In this document: piece by piece, positions 34,496-42,586 of the stretch
How the letters are laid out: every line of letters starts with the position of its first letter
Numbering within the stretch: position 1 is the stretch's first letter
Assembly (NCBI GenBank): GCA_963656065.1
Contig: CAVKGV010000011.1
Location: 1 to 64,000, forward strand
Source of the DNA: Hallerella sp963656065
Lineage (GTDB): Bacteria; Fibrobacterota; Fibrobacteria; Fibrobacterales; Fibrobacteraceae
DNA length: 64,000 bases
Direction: 5' to 3'
The notes under the pieces: model-generated
Databases searched by the model: none
Told to the model about the DNA's origin: nothing
The model's input: the letters and a program-made list of their open reading frames with translations, nothing else
Translations under genes and position numbers: made by a program

Positions 34496-35655
34496 TTTCG
34501 TTTTCAAACGCTATGCGGGAATCGATGCCGAAAGCTCTTGCCGGGCTTCCGCTGCTGTCGATTTCCGTGATGGATTATTCGGACGAGCTGGAACTAAAAA
34601 ATCGGGCCTTTGCGATTTTCTGTGAACGAAACGGTTTGCCCGTTCCCGAAAAAATTGTCGAAAGCCCGCTTCCGCGAAATTATCGTACGACAACGAAACG
34701 TCGCGCCGGATTTGAAAACGGTCGCTTTCGGCTTTTCTTCGGGGCGGATGAACGCTTGGAATACACGGAACCGCTCGAACCGGAAGAACATTTGGCGATA
34801 TACCGATTTGTCGAAGATGTTTTGAAGAAACCCGCTTTTGCGGCACTCGCCGAAGCGTTGAATTGGGTCATCGTTCGCGGCTCGTACAAGCGTCGCGCGG
34901 TGATTTTCAATGTGGGCGAAATGAACGCTGCGGTTGTCCGAAAGCTCAAGCTCATGGGCGAACATCTGAATGTGGCGAATCTGGGCGTTGTTTCCGCTCA
35001 CGTCTATTTTGACCCGACTCGTTCCGACTATTATCTGGAAGCGTCCCGCCCGACAGATGCGCTCGGATTTAAAACGCTTTTTGGCCCGAAGGAGCTGTCG
35101 CTCGACCTCGGCGCGTTCCGCTTGAAATATCCCATCACGGGCTTTAGCCAGATCAACGAATCGCAAATTCCGAACCTGCTCGCCTTTGCGAAAAAAATGT
35201 TGAGGCCTTCGGAAAAGGACCGTCTGCTGGACTTGTATTGCGGTTACGGACTTTTTTCGTTCGGCATGGGGGAAACTGCCGCTTCGACGTGGGGCGCGGA
35301 ATGGGAAGGTCCATCGATCGAATGCGCCAAGAACAGCGCGCGTTTTTTGAAGCGACCTGCGAAATTTCTCGCCGGGAAAATCGATCGGAATTTTGTGGAA
35401 AGGTCCATTCCCAAAGGCTCCGGCTCTGAGCTGATGCTTCTCGATCCGCCGCGTTCCGGAGTCGAAGCAGGCGTGATAGCGGCTCTTGCAAAACGGAACC
35501 CGAAGCGTGTCCTGCACATTTTCTGTGGCACGGACGAAATCCCGCGTTCCTTGAACCAGTGGAAGCTTTCGGGTTACAAGGCTGTGAACATCCAGCCGCT
35601 CGACCTGTTCCCGGGAACACCGCACTTGGAAACGATGGTGCTGCTCGAAAAATAG
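34492..35655 (+). CDS. TrmA/RlmD-family RNA (uracil-5-)-methyltransferase
   Basis: A 387-residue SAM-dependent enzyme: motif I LLDLYCGYGLFSFGM, DPPRSG at about 318-323, and near the C-terminus the nucleophile region HIFCGTDEIPRSL (C345, aligning with the SCNP cysteine) and HLETMV with the general-base glutamate. The iron-sulfur cysteines and TRAM domain of RlmD are not visible in its short N-terminus, so whether it modifies tRNA or rRNA is open. ATGA overlap with the NlpE-like gene. Confidence 0.82.
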   Translation: MISFSNAMRESMPKALAGLPLLSISVMDYSDELELKNRAFAIFCERNGLPVPEKIVESPLPRNYRTTTKRRAGFENGRFRLFFGADERLEYTEPLEPEEHLAIYRFVEDVLKKPAFAALAEALNWVIVRGSYKRRAVIFNVGEMNAAVVRKLKLMGEHLNVANLGVVSAHVYFDPTRSDYYLEASRPTDALGFKTLFGPKELSLDLGAFRLKYPITGFSQINESQIPNLLAFAKKMLRPSEKDRLLDLYCGYGLFSFGMGETAASTWGAEWEGPSIECAKNSARFLKRPAKFLAGKIDRNFVERSIPKGSGSELMLLDPPRSGVEAGVIAALAKRNPKRVLHIFCGTDEIPRSLNQWKLSGYKAVNIQPLDLFPGTPHLETMVLLEK

Positions 35656-35685
35656 CGGCTAAAAATTGAGGAGGGAAGAACCCGG

Positions 35686-38600
35686 ATGAACTCGACCAAA
35701 CAGAAACTGGCAGCGAAAAAGTTCGTAGAACATTGGACGGGAAAAGGCTACGAAAAAGGCGAAAGCCAGGCGTTCTGGATTTCCCTTTTGCGCGACGTTT
35801 TCGGCGTGGAACATCCCGAAGAAATCGTGAGCTTTGAAAGCCAGGTGAAGCTTTCGAGTACGAGCTTCATCGACGCCTACATCGCACCGACAAAGGTTCT
35901 CGTCGAACAAAAATCCATCGACAAGGATTTGCGGGCTCCCATCAGGCAGTCGGACGGAACGTCCCTTACGCCGTTCGGGCAGGCGAAACGCTACGCAAGC
36001 GAGCTTCCGCTATCAAAACATCCACGCTATGTCGTGACTTGCAACTTCAAGAGCTTCCTCATCTACGACATGGAAAATCCGCAGGGCGAACCGGAAGAAG
36101 TCCTTCTCGAAAATCTGGAAAGGGAATTTTCCCGGCTGAATTTTCTGGTGGACGCCCGGAGCGAAGCGCTCAAGAGGGAACTGGAAGTCTCCATCAAGGC
36201 GGGTGAACTTGTCGGGAAAATCTACGACGCGCTTGTCAAGGAATTCGGAAGTTCCCCGACCGCGGAAGATTTGCACAGTCTGAACGTTCTTTGTGTGCGG
36301 CTGGTATTTTGCCTTTATGCGGAAGACGCGGGAATCTTTGCGAAGGAACAATTTTACCTGTACATGAAAAGTTTCCGCCCGGAAAACATGCGGATGGCGC
36401 TCAAGGATCTTTTCAAAACGCTCGACATGCCCGAAGCCTCGCGCGAAAAGTTTCTGGAACCGAAGCTGCGGGATTTCCCTTATGTGAACGGTTCGCTTTT
36501 CAAAGAACAGACGGGCGAAACGATTCCGCCGATTACCGAAGAGACGGCGCAAGTTCTGCTGGACCGCGCGAGTCGGGATTTCGACTGGTCGGAAATTTCC
36601 CCGACGATTTTTGGAGCCGTTTTTGAAAGCACGCTCAACCCGGAAACGCGGCGCAAGGGCGGAATGCACTACACGAGCATCGAGAACATCCGCAAGGTTA
36701 TCGACCCGCTGTTTCTCGACAATCTTCGTGCGGAACTCGAGAAAATCAAGCGGACGGCTGTTGAAAAAACGCGCAACGCGGAACTTTTGAATTTCCAGAA
36801 AAAGCTCGGCGCACTCAAGTTTCTCGACCCGGCGTGCGGCAGCGGAAACTTTCTAACCGAAACCTACATCAGCCTGCGAACTCTCGAAAACGAAGCGCTC
36901 TCCTTTCGTCACGACGGCGAAGCGTTCCTCGATGTTTATGACGATTCCATCTTTGTGAATATCGGACAGTTCTACGGCATCGAAATCAACGACTTTGCGG
37001 TAACCGTGGCAAAGACCGCGCTCTGGATCGCCGAAAGCCAGATGATGGAAAAGACTTCGGAAATTCTTCAGCGCAACCTTGAATTTCTTCCGCTCAAAAC
37101 GAATGCGAACATCGTCGAAGGCAATGCGCTGAGGATGGATTGGGAGTATTTGCATGCGGAAGAGCTGGAACTTCCCCTGTTTGCGGATAGGTTAAATATC
37201 GTCCATCCAAAAGATATTCGCCCGGATATGAAAATGACCGTAGCCGAACCGGGAAAGCATTATGAAACGCTCACGGTCGTGACAGAAAATGTCCATCTTG
37301 GAACGGACGAGAAAAAGACAAACGAGAAAAATGTTTACGACTACATCATGGGAAATCCGCCGTTCGTGGGTGCGCGGCTCATGTCGGAAAGCCAGAAAAG
37401 CGATGTGTTCTTTGTGTGGGGAAACGCCAGGAACATCGGGAACGTGGATTATGTCTCGTGCTGGTACAGGAAAGCCGCCGACCTGACACGCGGCACAGGC
37501 ACAAAATGCGCGCTCGTCTCCACAAACTCAATCACGCAGGGCGAGCAGGTCGCGATTATGTGGAAGCCGCTATTCGCTCGGGGAATTAAAATCGACTTCG
37601 CCTACAGGACTTTCAGATGGGACAGCGAGAGCACCGAAAAGGCGCATGTCCACTGTGTGATTGTGGGATTCTCACAAGGGGACAAGGAAAGTGGGATATG
37701 GGAAGCGGAAAATCAGGAATCAGAGGACATACATCAGGAATCAGTGAATGATGAGTTGAGAGTTAATAGTGGCGAGTCAATAGTGAATAGAAGCGAACTG
37801 TCCACTAGCAACTACTCATTACCAACTAAATTCATCATCGACGAGAAAGGCGAAAGACACGCGGCAAGGAACATCAACGGCTATCTTTTGGACGCGTCGG
37901 ACATCTTCGTGGAAAGCAGAAGCAAACCGCTGTGCGAAGTGCCAGAAATCGGAATCGGGAACAAGCCGATTGACGGCGGAAACTATCTTTTCACGCAGGA
38001 GGAGAAAGACGCGTTTGTAAAGAAAGAGCCGCGCGCGGAAAAATACTTTAAAAAGTGGCTCGGCTCGGACGAGTTCATCAACCGCTACAGCCGGTGGTGC
38101 CTGTGGCTCGGGGACGCAACCCCGGCAGAGCTTGTGAAGATTCCGCTTGTGATGGAGCGCGTGAAGGCCGTGCGCGAGTTCAGACTTGCAAGCAGGAGCG
38201 CGCCGACGCAGAAGCTCGCGGAAAAGCCGACTCATTTCCATGTGGAGAACATGCCGAAAAGCGAATATATCCTAATTCCGCGAGTCTCGTCGGAAAAACG
38301 GAGCTATATTCCGATTGGATTCATCACGCCCGACATTCTCTGCAGCGATTCAGTCCACATTCTTGACTGCTCGAAGTCGAAGCTCGCGCCGATTTTTGTT
38401 TTCGGCGTTCACACCTCATCAGTCCACATGGCGTGGACGCGCGCCGTCTGCGGCCGCCTTAAAAGCGATTTCCGATATTCCGCGCGGATTGTGTATAATA
38501 ATTTCCCGTTCGTAACGCCGGAAAGTCACGCGGATTCGGAATTGCTACGCAATTCTAGGAACAAAGAAAAAAGCACGGAAACGCCGTCAGGCGTTTCGAA

Positions 38601-38874
38601 TCCGTGTGACAATCTCCCGCACTGCACGCAGGCCCAGACAGAAAAAATCGAAAAGGCCGCAAAGCAAATCCTCGATGCGCGCGCGAAATATCCTGAGCTG
38701 TCGCTTGCCGAGCTGTACGGCGAGAATATGTTCATGTTTCCGGAGCTTGAAAAAGCCCACAAGGAAAACGACCGCGCAGTTCTTCAGGCATACGGATTTC
38801 CGCAAGACGCGACAGAATCTGAAATTGTCGCACGGCTATTTGAGATGTATGAAAAATTGACACAGGAAAAGTAA
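35686..38874 (+). CDS. Type IIG restriction-modification enzyme (MmeI-like)
   Basis: A 1062-residue bifunctional enzyme. A nuclease motif near the N-terminus, D63-x10-E74-Q-K76, fits the PD-(D/E)XK pattern of MmeI-type enzymes. The adenine methyltransferase domain shows motif I DPACGSGNF at 381-389 and motif IV NPPF at 557-560. The target-recognition part follows from about residue 600, with the usual VESRSKPLCEVPEIGIGNKPIDGGNYLF and a helical end. It is longer than MmeI (about 920). Two extra stretches, residues about 669-716 and 947-975, look like repeat DNA translated in frame (see repeats). GAGGAGGGAAG precedes the ATG. Confidence 0.88.
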   Translation: MNSTKQKLAAKKFVEHWTGKGYEKGESQAFWISLLRDVFGVEHPEEIVSFESQVKLSSTSFIDAYIAPTKVLVEQKSIDKDLRAPIRQSDGTSLTPFGQAKRYASELPLSKHPRYVVTCNFKSFLIYDMENPQGEPEEVLLENLEREFSRLNFLVDARSEALKRELEVSIKAGELVGKIYDALVKEFGSSPTAEDLHSLNVLCVRLVFCLYAEDAGIFAKEQFYLYMKSFRPENMRMALKDLFKTLDMPEASREKFLEPKLRDFPYVNGSLFKEQTGETIPPITEETAQVLLDRASRDFDWSEISPTIFGAVFESTLNPETRRKGGMHYTSIENIRKVIDPLFLDNLRAELEKIKRTAVEKTRNAELLNFQKKLGALKFLDPACGSGNFLTETYISLRTLENEALSFRHDGEAFLDVYDDSIFVNIGQFYGIEINDFAVTVAKTALWIAESQMMEKTSEILQRNLEFLPLKTNANIVEGNALRMDWEYLHAEELELPLFADRLNIVHPKDIRPDMKMTVAEPGKHYETLTVVTENVHLGTDEKKTNEKNVYDYIMGNPPFVGARLMSESQKSDVFFVWGNARNIGNVDYVSCWYRKAADLTRGTGTKCALVSTNSITQGEQVAIMWKPLFARGIKIDFAYRTFRWDSESTEKAHVHCVIVGFSQGDKESGIWEAENQESEDIHQESVNDELRVNSGESIVNRSELSTSNYSLPTKFIIDEKGERHAARNINGYLLDASDIFVESRSKPLCEVPEIGIGNKPIDGGNYLFTQEEKDAFVKKEPRAEKYFKKWLGSDEFINRYSRWCLWLGDATPAELVKIPLVMERVKAVREFRLASRSAPTQKLAEKPTHFHVENMPKSEYILIPRVSSEKRSYIPIGFITPDILCSDSVHILDCSKSKLAPIFVFGVHTSSVHMAWTRAVCGRLKSDFRYSARIVYNNFPFVTPESHADSELLRNSRNKEKSTETPSGVSNPCDNLPHCTQAQTEKIEKAAKQILDARAKYPELSLAELYGENMFMFPELEKAHKENDRAVLQAYGFPQDATESEIVARLFEMYEKLTQEK
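37712..37744. repeat. 12-bp direct repeat in the type IIG gene
   Basis: ATCAGGAATCAG occurs at 37712-37723 and again at 37733-37744, 21 bases apart, so the encoded peptide also repeats partly (NQES, HQES). It lies at the left edge of an atypical stretch of the reading frame. Confidence 0.8.
37751..37820. repeat. Imperfect inverted repeat (long hairpin) inside the type IIG gene
   Basis: ATGAGTTGAGAGTTAATAGTGG starting at 37751 resembles the reverse complement of the stretch ending at 37820 (reverse-complement read: ATGAGTAGTTGCTAGTGG). The stretch is AT-rich and low-complexity, and reads ...SELSTSNYSLPTK in the protein. Homologous enzymes would be expected to run directly from the methyltransferase end (CVIVGFSQG) to FIIDEKGERH. 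Confidence 0.6.
38525..38610. repeat. 86-bp palindromic element with terminal inverted repeats, inside the type IIG gene
   Basis: GTCACGCGGATTCG (38525-38538) is the reverse complement of CGAATCCGTGTGAC (38597-38610) with one mismatch. Between them are two perfect hairpins: GAATTG-CTACG-CAATTC (38539-38555) and GAAACGCC-GTCA-GGCGTTTC (38578-38597). The layout is that of a REP/MITE-like element. It keeps the reading frame open (residues about 947-975), between NNFPF and TQAQTEKIEKAA, which are adjacent in typical MmeI-like proteins. Confidence 0.85.
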
Positions 38875-38924
38875 AATGACACTGGAATTTTTTACCAATG
38901 CAAAAGCGCATAAGGAAAAGTGCA

Positions 38925-39329
38925 ATGCAAGATGAAGAATTGACAGGGAAAATTATAAATGCTTGTATGGAAGTTCACAATAAATTGGGAAACGGATTCT
39001 TGGAGCCTGTTTATCAAGAAGCCTTAGAAAAAGAATTCAAATCGCAAAAAATTCCTTATGAACGGGAAAAATTCCTGCCTATCGTATATAAAGGCGAAAT
39101 GCTTAGCAAAAAATATTTTGCAGACTTTATATGTTTTGGAAAAATTATAGTGGAACTCAAGTCTGTGACAATTTTAGCAAAACCACATAAAGCTCAAGTG
39201 ATAAATTATTTAAAAGCCGCAAATATGGAAATAGGACTTCTGGTCAATTTCGGGGAAACAAAATTAAAATGGGAAAGGGTTACAAGATTCACCGCAAGAA
39301 ATTACGTTAGTAATTCCGAATCCGTGTGA
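38925..39329 (+). CDS. GxxExxY family protein (PD-(D/E)XK-like)
   Basis: A 134-residue protein with the name-giving motif GNGFLEPVYQEAL near residues 22-34 and the nuclease-like core FADFICFGKIIVELKSV (D and E-x-K). The family's role is not established. AAGGA at 38912-38916 favours ATG 38925; ATG 38898 is possible. The gene is clearly more AT-rich than its neighbours, suggesting recent transfer. Its last codons and its TGA stop lie in a copy of the repeat end seen at 38525. Confidence 0.85.
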   Translation: MQDEELTGKIINACMEVHNKLGNGFLEPVYQEALEKEFKSQKIPYEREKFLPIVYKGEMLSKKYFADFICFGKIIVELKSVTILAKPHKAQVINYLKAANMEIGLLVNFGETKLKWERVTRFTARNYVSNSESV

Positions 39330-39330
39330 C
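39312..39330. repeat. Inverted partial copy of the palindromic element end
   Basis: AATTCCGAATCCGTGTGAC is identical in 18 of 19 bases to the reverse complement of 38525-38543. It forms the 3' end of the GxxExxY gene, contributing its TGA stop codon (39327-39329). Confidence 0.8.
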
Positions 39331-39405
39331 AAAAAAATTGATTATAGCGATTGGCAAAATTTTCGCAGATAGGTCTGATGCTGGAATTGCTATATTCCCG
39401 AAACG

Positions 39406-39996
39406 ATGAATACCATAGACTGCATATTTTCCCGGCGCAGCACGCGCAACTACAAGCCTCTTCCCGTGGAAAAGGAAAAGCTCTTGAAAATCGTCGAAGC
39501 GGGCCGCTTTGCGCCGAGCGGTGGCAACAACCAGACGAACCACTTTTTGGTCATCCAAAATGCGGAAGTTCGAAAGGTGCTCGTGTCGCTTGTGGAAAAG
39601 GCTTTTGCCGAAATGCAGGTGACGGAAGGAATGTATCGGAGCATCAAAAATTCCATTTTGAGCTCGCAAAAAGGCGGCTACGTTTTTTGTTACAACGCTC
39701 CCGTTCTCATCGTCGTTGCGAACCAAAAGGATTACGGCAACAACATGGCGGATGCGGCGATTGCCATTGAAAACATGATGCTCGAAGCGAATGAACTCGA
39801 CCTCGGCAGCTGCTGGATCAATCAGCTCCGCTGGCTGAATGAAAACCCGGAAATCCTTCGCTATTTGCGAACGCTTGGTCTTGGCGAAAACGAACGCGTC
39901 TATGGTTCACTTGCCGTCGGCTATCCCGAAACTTCCGACGGGCTTCCGCTTCGAAAGTCTTTGGAACGAAAAGGGAATCCGGTAACCTGGATTTAA
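39406..39996 (+). CDS. Nitroreductase family protein
   Basis: A 196-residue FMN-dependent oxidoreductase-like protein: IFSRRSTRNYKPLPVEKEKLLKIVEAGRFAPSGGNNQTNHFLVIQN carries the phosphate-binding RRSxR and the substrate-side APSGGN. The C-terminal GSLAVGYPETSDGLPLRKSLER is typical. The substrate is unknown. It stands alone between the GxxExxY gene and the TIGR02147 regulator; no clear ribosome binding site precedes the ATG. Confidence 0.88.
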   Translation: MNTIDCIFSRRSTRNYKPLPVEKEKLLKIVEAGRFAPSGGNNQTNHFLVIQNAEVRKVLVSLVEKAFAEMQVTEGMYRSIKNSILSSQKGGYVFCYNAPVLIVVANQKDYGNNMADAAIAIENMMLEANELDLGSCWINQLRWLNENPEILRYLRTLGLGENERVYGSLAVGYPETSDGLPLRKSLERKGNPVTWI

Positions 39997-40001
39997 AACG
40001 T

Positions 40002-40133
40002 TTTTTACACGGAATTTGTGGCGACTTTTGGAAAACGGGGAATTTGCTGTGTAAATTTTATGAAAATCGGTGATAGCCTCATCACATCCGATGCTTGTCT
40101 CCGTTGAAACCGTTTGCTTTTTCCGTGTAAAAA
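40002..40133. promoter_or_regulatory. Perfect 13-bp inverted repeat upstream of the TIGR02147 gene
   Basis: TTTTTACACGGAA (40002-40014) and TTCCGTGTAAAAA (40121-40133) are exact reverse complements 106 bases apart. A related direct copy, GTGTAAATTTTATG, lies at 40049-40062, and the right arm continues as GTGTAAAAATTTATG into the start codon. They could be operator sites for autoregulation; no binding data exist from sequence alone. Confidence 0.55.
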
Positions 40134-40136
40134 TTT

Positions 40137-40997
40137 ATGTTTAAAATCGATATGTCGGCGATAGATAAACTTTTTGATTACGACGATTACCGTTGTTTTT
40201 TGAAGGATTATTTTGACGAGCAGAAAAAATTGCGTGCGGTCTTTTCGCATCGCTTTTTTGCCGCCAAGGCGGGCTTCAGTTCGTCATCCTATTGTCTCAA
40301 CGTGATTCGCGGACGCTTTAACCTGACGGAAAAATCCATCGCCAAGATGACGAAAGCGATGGGACTGAACAATAGCCAATCCAGATATTTTGCCGCACTC
40401 GTGGAATACAACCAGGCAAAGCGCGTCGAGGAGCGCGAAAACGCTTGGGATGAAATCGTCCAGATCCGTTCCAAAAATGAATTTGTACACATTTCGCACG
40501 ACCAGAAAGATTTTTTTTCCAAGTGGTATTATCCGGTTTTGCGGGAGCTTGTCTGCCATCCGGATTTTGACGGCGATATGACGCATTTGGCGCGGACGGT
40601 TGTGCCGAGGGTCTCGACGGAAGAGGCGCGGATGGCTGTTCTCAATATGCTGCGCTGGAAACTCATCGAAAAAGATTCGGCGGGAAAATTTCATCGCACG
40701 TCGCAGATGCTTGATGCGAAAAATGTTTCCCCGATGGATTTGAGGCGGATTCGGCGCGAGTATGTGCAGCAGGCAATCGGAGCCGTGGAAACGAAAAATC
40801 CGAACGAACGTTTTGCGACTTTTACGACGCTCGCGATGAGCGAAAAATCGTATGACTATGCGGTCAAGATTTTAGAAGAGGCTCGGCAAAAAATCATGGC
40901 GAAAGCCTCCGACGATTCTTCGGTGGAAAAAATTTACGAGATGATGATCGTCGCTTATCCGATGAGCGAAAAATTGGGCAAGGAGAATGGTAAATGA
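40137..40997 (+). CDS. TIGR02147 family regulator-like protein
   Basis: A 286-residue protein with the family start (KLFDYDDYRCFLKDYFDEQKK), a helix-turn-helix-like segment (FAAKAGFSSSSYCLNVIRGRFNLTEKSIAKMTKAMGL at residues about 42-78) and the conserved YFAALVEYNQAK. The family (with DUF4423) is greatly expanded in Fibrobacter. These genes are thought to be transcription regulators, but direct proof is scarce. ATG at 40137 is chosen; 40149 is also possible, and neither has a clear Shine-Dalgarno. It overlaps the downstream lipoprotein gene by 4 bases. Confidence 0.85.
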   Translation: MFKIDMSAIDKLFDYDDYRCFLKDYFDEQKKLRAVFSHRFFAAKAGFSSSSYCLNVIRGRFNLTEKSIAKMTKAMGLNNSQSRYFAALVEYNQAKRVEERENAWDEIVQIRSKNEFVHISHDQKDFFSKWYYPVLRELVCHPDFDGDMTHLARTVVPRVSTEEARMAVLNMLRWKLIEKDSAGKFHRTSQMLDAKNVSPMDLRRIRREYVQQAIGAVETKNPNERFATFTTLAMSEKSYDYAVKILEEARQKIMAKASDDSSVEKIYEMMIVAYPMSEKLGKENGK

Positions 40998-42547
40998 AAT
41001 ATCCTTTTGCGCTGGTTCATTTGTGTGTAATCGTCGGTGCGCTTGTCGTAGGCTGCTCGGACGAACGGAATGCCGGAGGCGTGACGGATATCGGTAATTC
41101 CATTGCCGGGAAAATTTTCCTTTCGGATGGGGTGACGCCCGCAGCGAATGCCCGTGTCGTCGCATATGAAGATTCCTGGAAAAATGTTCAGATTGCGGAT
41201 TCCGTGGTCGCCATTTCAGATAGCGTGGGAAACTTCATTTTGGAAAATGTCAAAAGCGAAATGCACGTCCTGTATGCCGGAAAGGCCGGGGAAAACATCC
41301 TTTTGAATTCGATCGAAGATTCGATGAAAGTCGTGCTGGGAAACGCCAAGTCGCTTTCCGGAAAAATTTCTGCGGAATCTTCCGGGTCGGTGAGAATCGT
41401 CGGGACAAACTTGACAGCGAAACTCAATGCGAACGGTGAATTTTCCTTTGATTCGATTCCGCCTGGCAACATTTCGCTTGTCTATGTCCAAAATTCGCAG
41501 TCGCGTTCATCCTTTAATTTTAGTACGACTGACGAACGCTCGGAAATCGCCCTGCCGCTTTTGAAAACCTTTGCGCAGACGGATTCCATTTTGGTCGTTG
41601 CCGATGCTTCGCTGTATTCGGATTCTTCCTTTGGCGCATCGTTCGGATCTTCGCTTGTGACGGCGATTTCGGTAAAGCTTGAAAGTTCATCGACGGAGAC
41701 GCTCCGGAATTTTGTAATGCCTGTAAAATTCAACAACAAAATCGATTTTTCCGCATTTGCGGATCCGGACTCTTTCTCGGTCGTTTCGGAAAACGGTGTT
41801 GAGCAAAATTTTGAAGTGGATTACTGGACACCGCACGCTTCGCAGGGAGTTCTGTGGGTGCGCCTGGATTCGCTTGAAACGGGAGCGGAATGTGTGAATT
41901 TGTATGTAATCCGTCGGAATGGGAACACGGCTTCCCGTGCGTTTTTGACATCGGATTCCGTTCTTGCGGTGCTCCACATGAACGGTGATGCCCAAATTCA
42001 CGCCGCTTCGGATTCGGACAAGGCTTTCGGCTTCATCGGTTACGGGGCGACGTTCTCTGCGGGACAGTATATTTCCTTGGATTCGTTGAATCCTTTTGCC
42101 GGCGATTTTACGCTTTCTGCCTGGGCGTTGTGGAATGGCGCGGACGGAACGCATCAGGTTTTGTTTGCCAAACGCGCTTCGGCGGATTCGACGATTTTCC
42201 AGTGGTATTATGACAACATCAATTCGGTGTTTGCCGTTTACAATGTCGTCCAATGGGATTCGATTCCGGCGGCAACTTCGGCGATTGATACAAGCGGATG
42301 GAACTTGCTAAGCCTGGTTTCCAAAAACGATACGGTTTCGATGTTCGTGAACGGAACGCTTGTCGGCGAGCCTGTCGCCATCCCGCTTTACAAAACGGAT
42401 ATCGGAGTTCCGCTTCGCGTCGGCGGTAACGATGTCGCGGAGGAATCGTGGAACGGCTCGCTTGATGAAATTCGGGTGATGAATACGGCTCGGTCTGCAG
42501 AATGGTTGCGGATGGAATATGTGACGCAGCGGCCCGCGCAGAATTAG
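40994..42547 (+). CDS. Lipoprotein with DUF2341 and LamG/concanavalin-like domains
   Basis: A 517-residue surface lipoprotein (LVVGC, lipid cysteine near residue 22). An immunoglobulin/carboxypeptidase-regulatory-like domain follows (residues about 30-180, SIAGKIFLSDGVTPAANARVVAYED). Then come DUF2341 (about 215-315, FVMPVKFNNKIDFSAFADPDSFSVV) and a LamG-type lectin fold (about 345-510, FTLSAWALWNGADG... ESWNGSLDEIRVMNTARSAEWLRMEY). It probably binds polysaccharide. ATGA overlap with the TIGR02147 gene suggests that the regulator controls it. Confidence 0.85.
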   Translation: MKYPFALVHLCVIVGALVVGCSDERNAGGVTDIGNSIAGKIFLSDGVTPAANARVVAYEDSWKNVQIADSVVAISDSVGNFILENVKSEMHVLYAGKAGENILLNSIEDSMKVVLGNAKSLSGKISAESSGSVRIVGTNLTAKLNANGEFSFDSIPPGNISLVYVQNSQSRSSFNFSTTDERSEIALPLLKTFAQTDSILVVADASLYSDSSFGASFGSSLVTAISVKLESSSTETLRNFVMPVKFNNKIDFSAFADPDSFSVVSENGVEQNFEVDYWTPHASQGVLWVRLDSLETGAECVNLYVIRRNGNTASRAFLTSDSVLAVLHMNGDAQIHAASDSDKAFGFIGYGATFSAGQYISLDSLNPFAGDFTLSAWALWNGADGTHQVLFAKRASADSTIFQWYYDNINSVFAVYNVVQWDSIPAATSAIDTSGWNLLSLVSKNDTVSMFVNGTLVGEPVAIPLYKTDIGVPLRVGGNDVAEESWNGSLDEIRVMNTARSAEWLRMEYVTQRPAQN

Positions 42548-42586
42548 TTGCGTGTTGATGGCAGAGCGCGGCAGATCTCTAAAACC

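Noticed and set aside
37712..38610. CRISPR or phage att site inside the type IIG gene
   Set aside because: Repeats are few, of different kinds and without regular spacers; no integrase gene is near.
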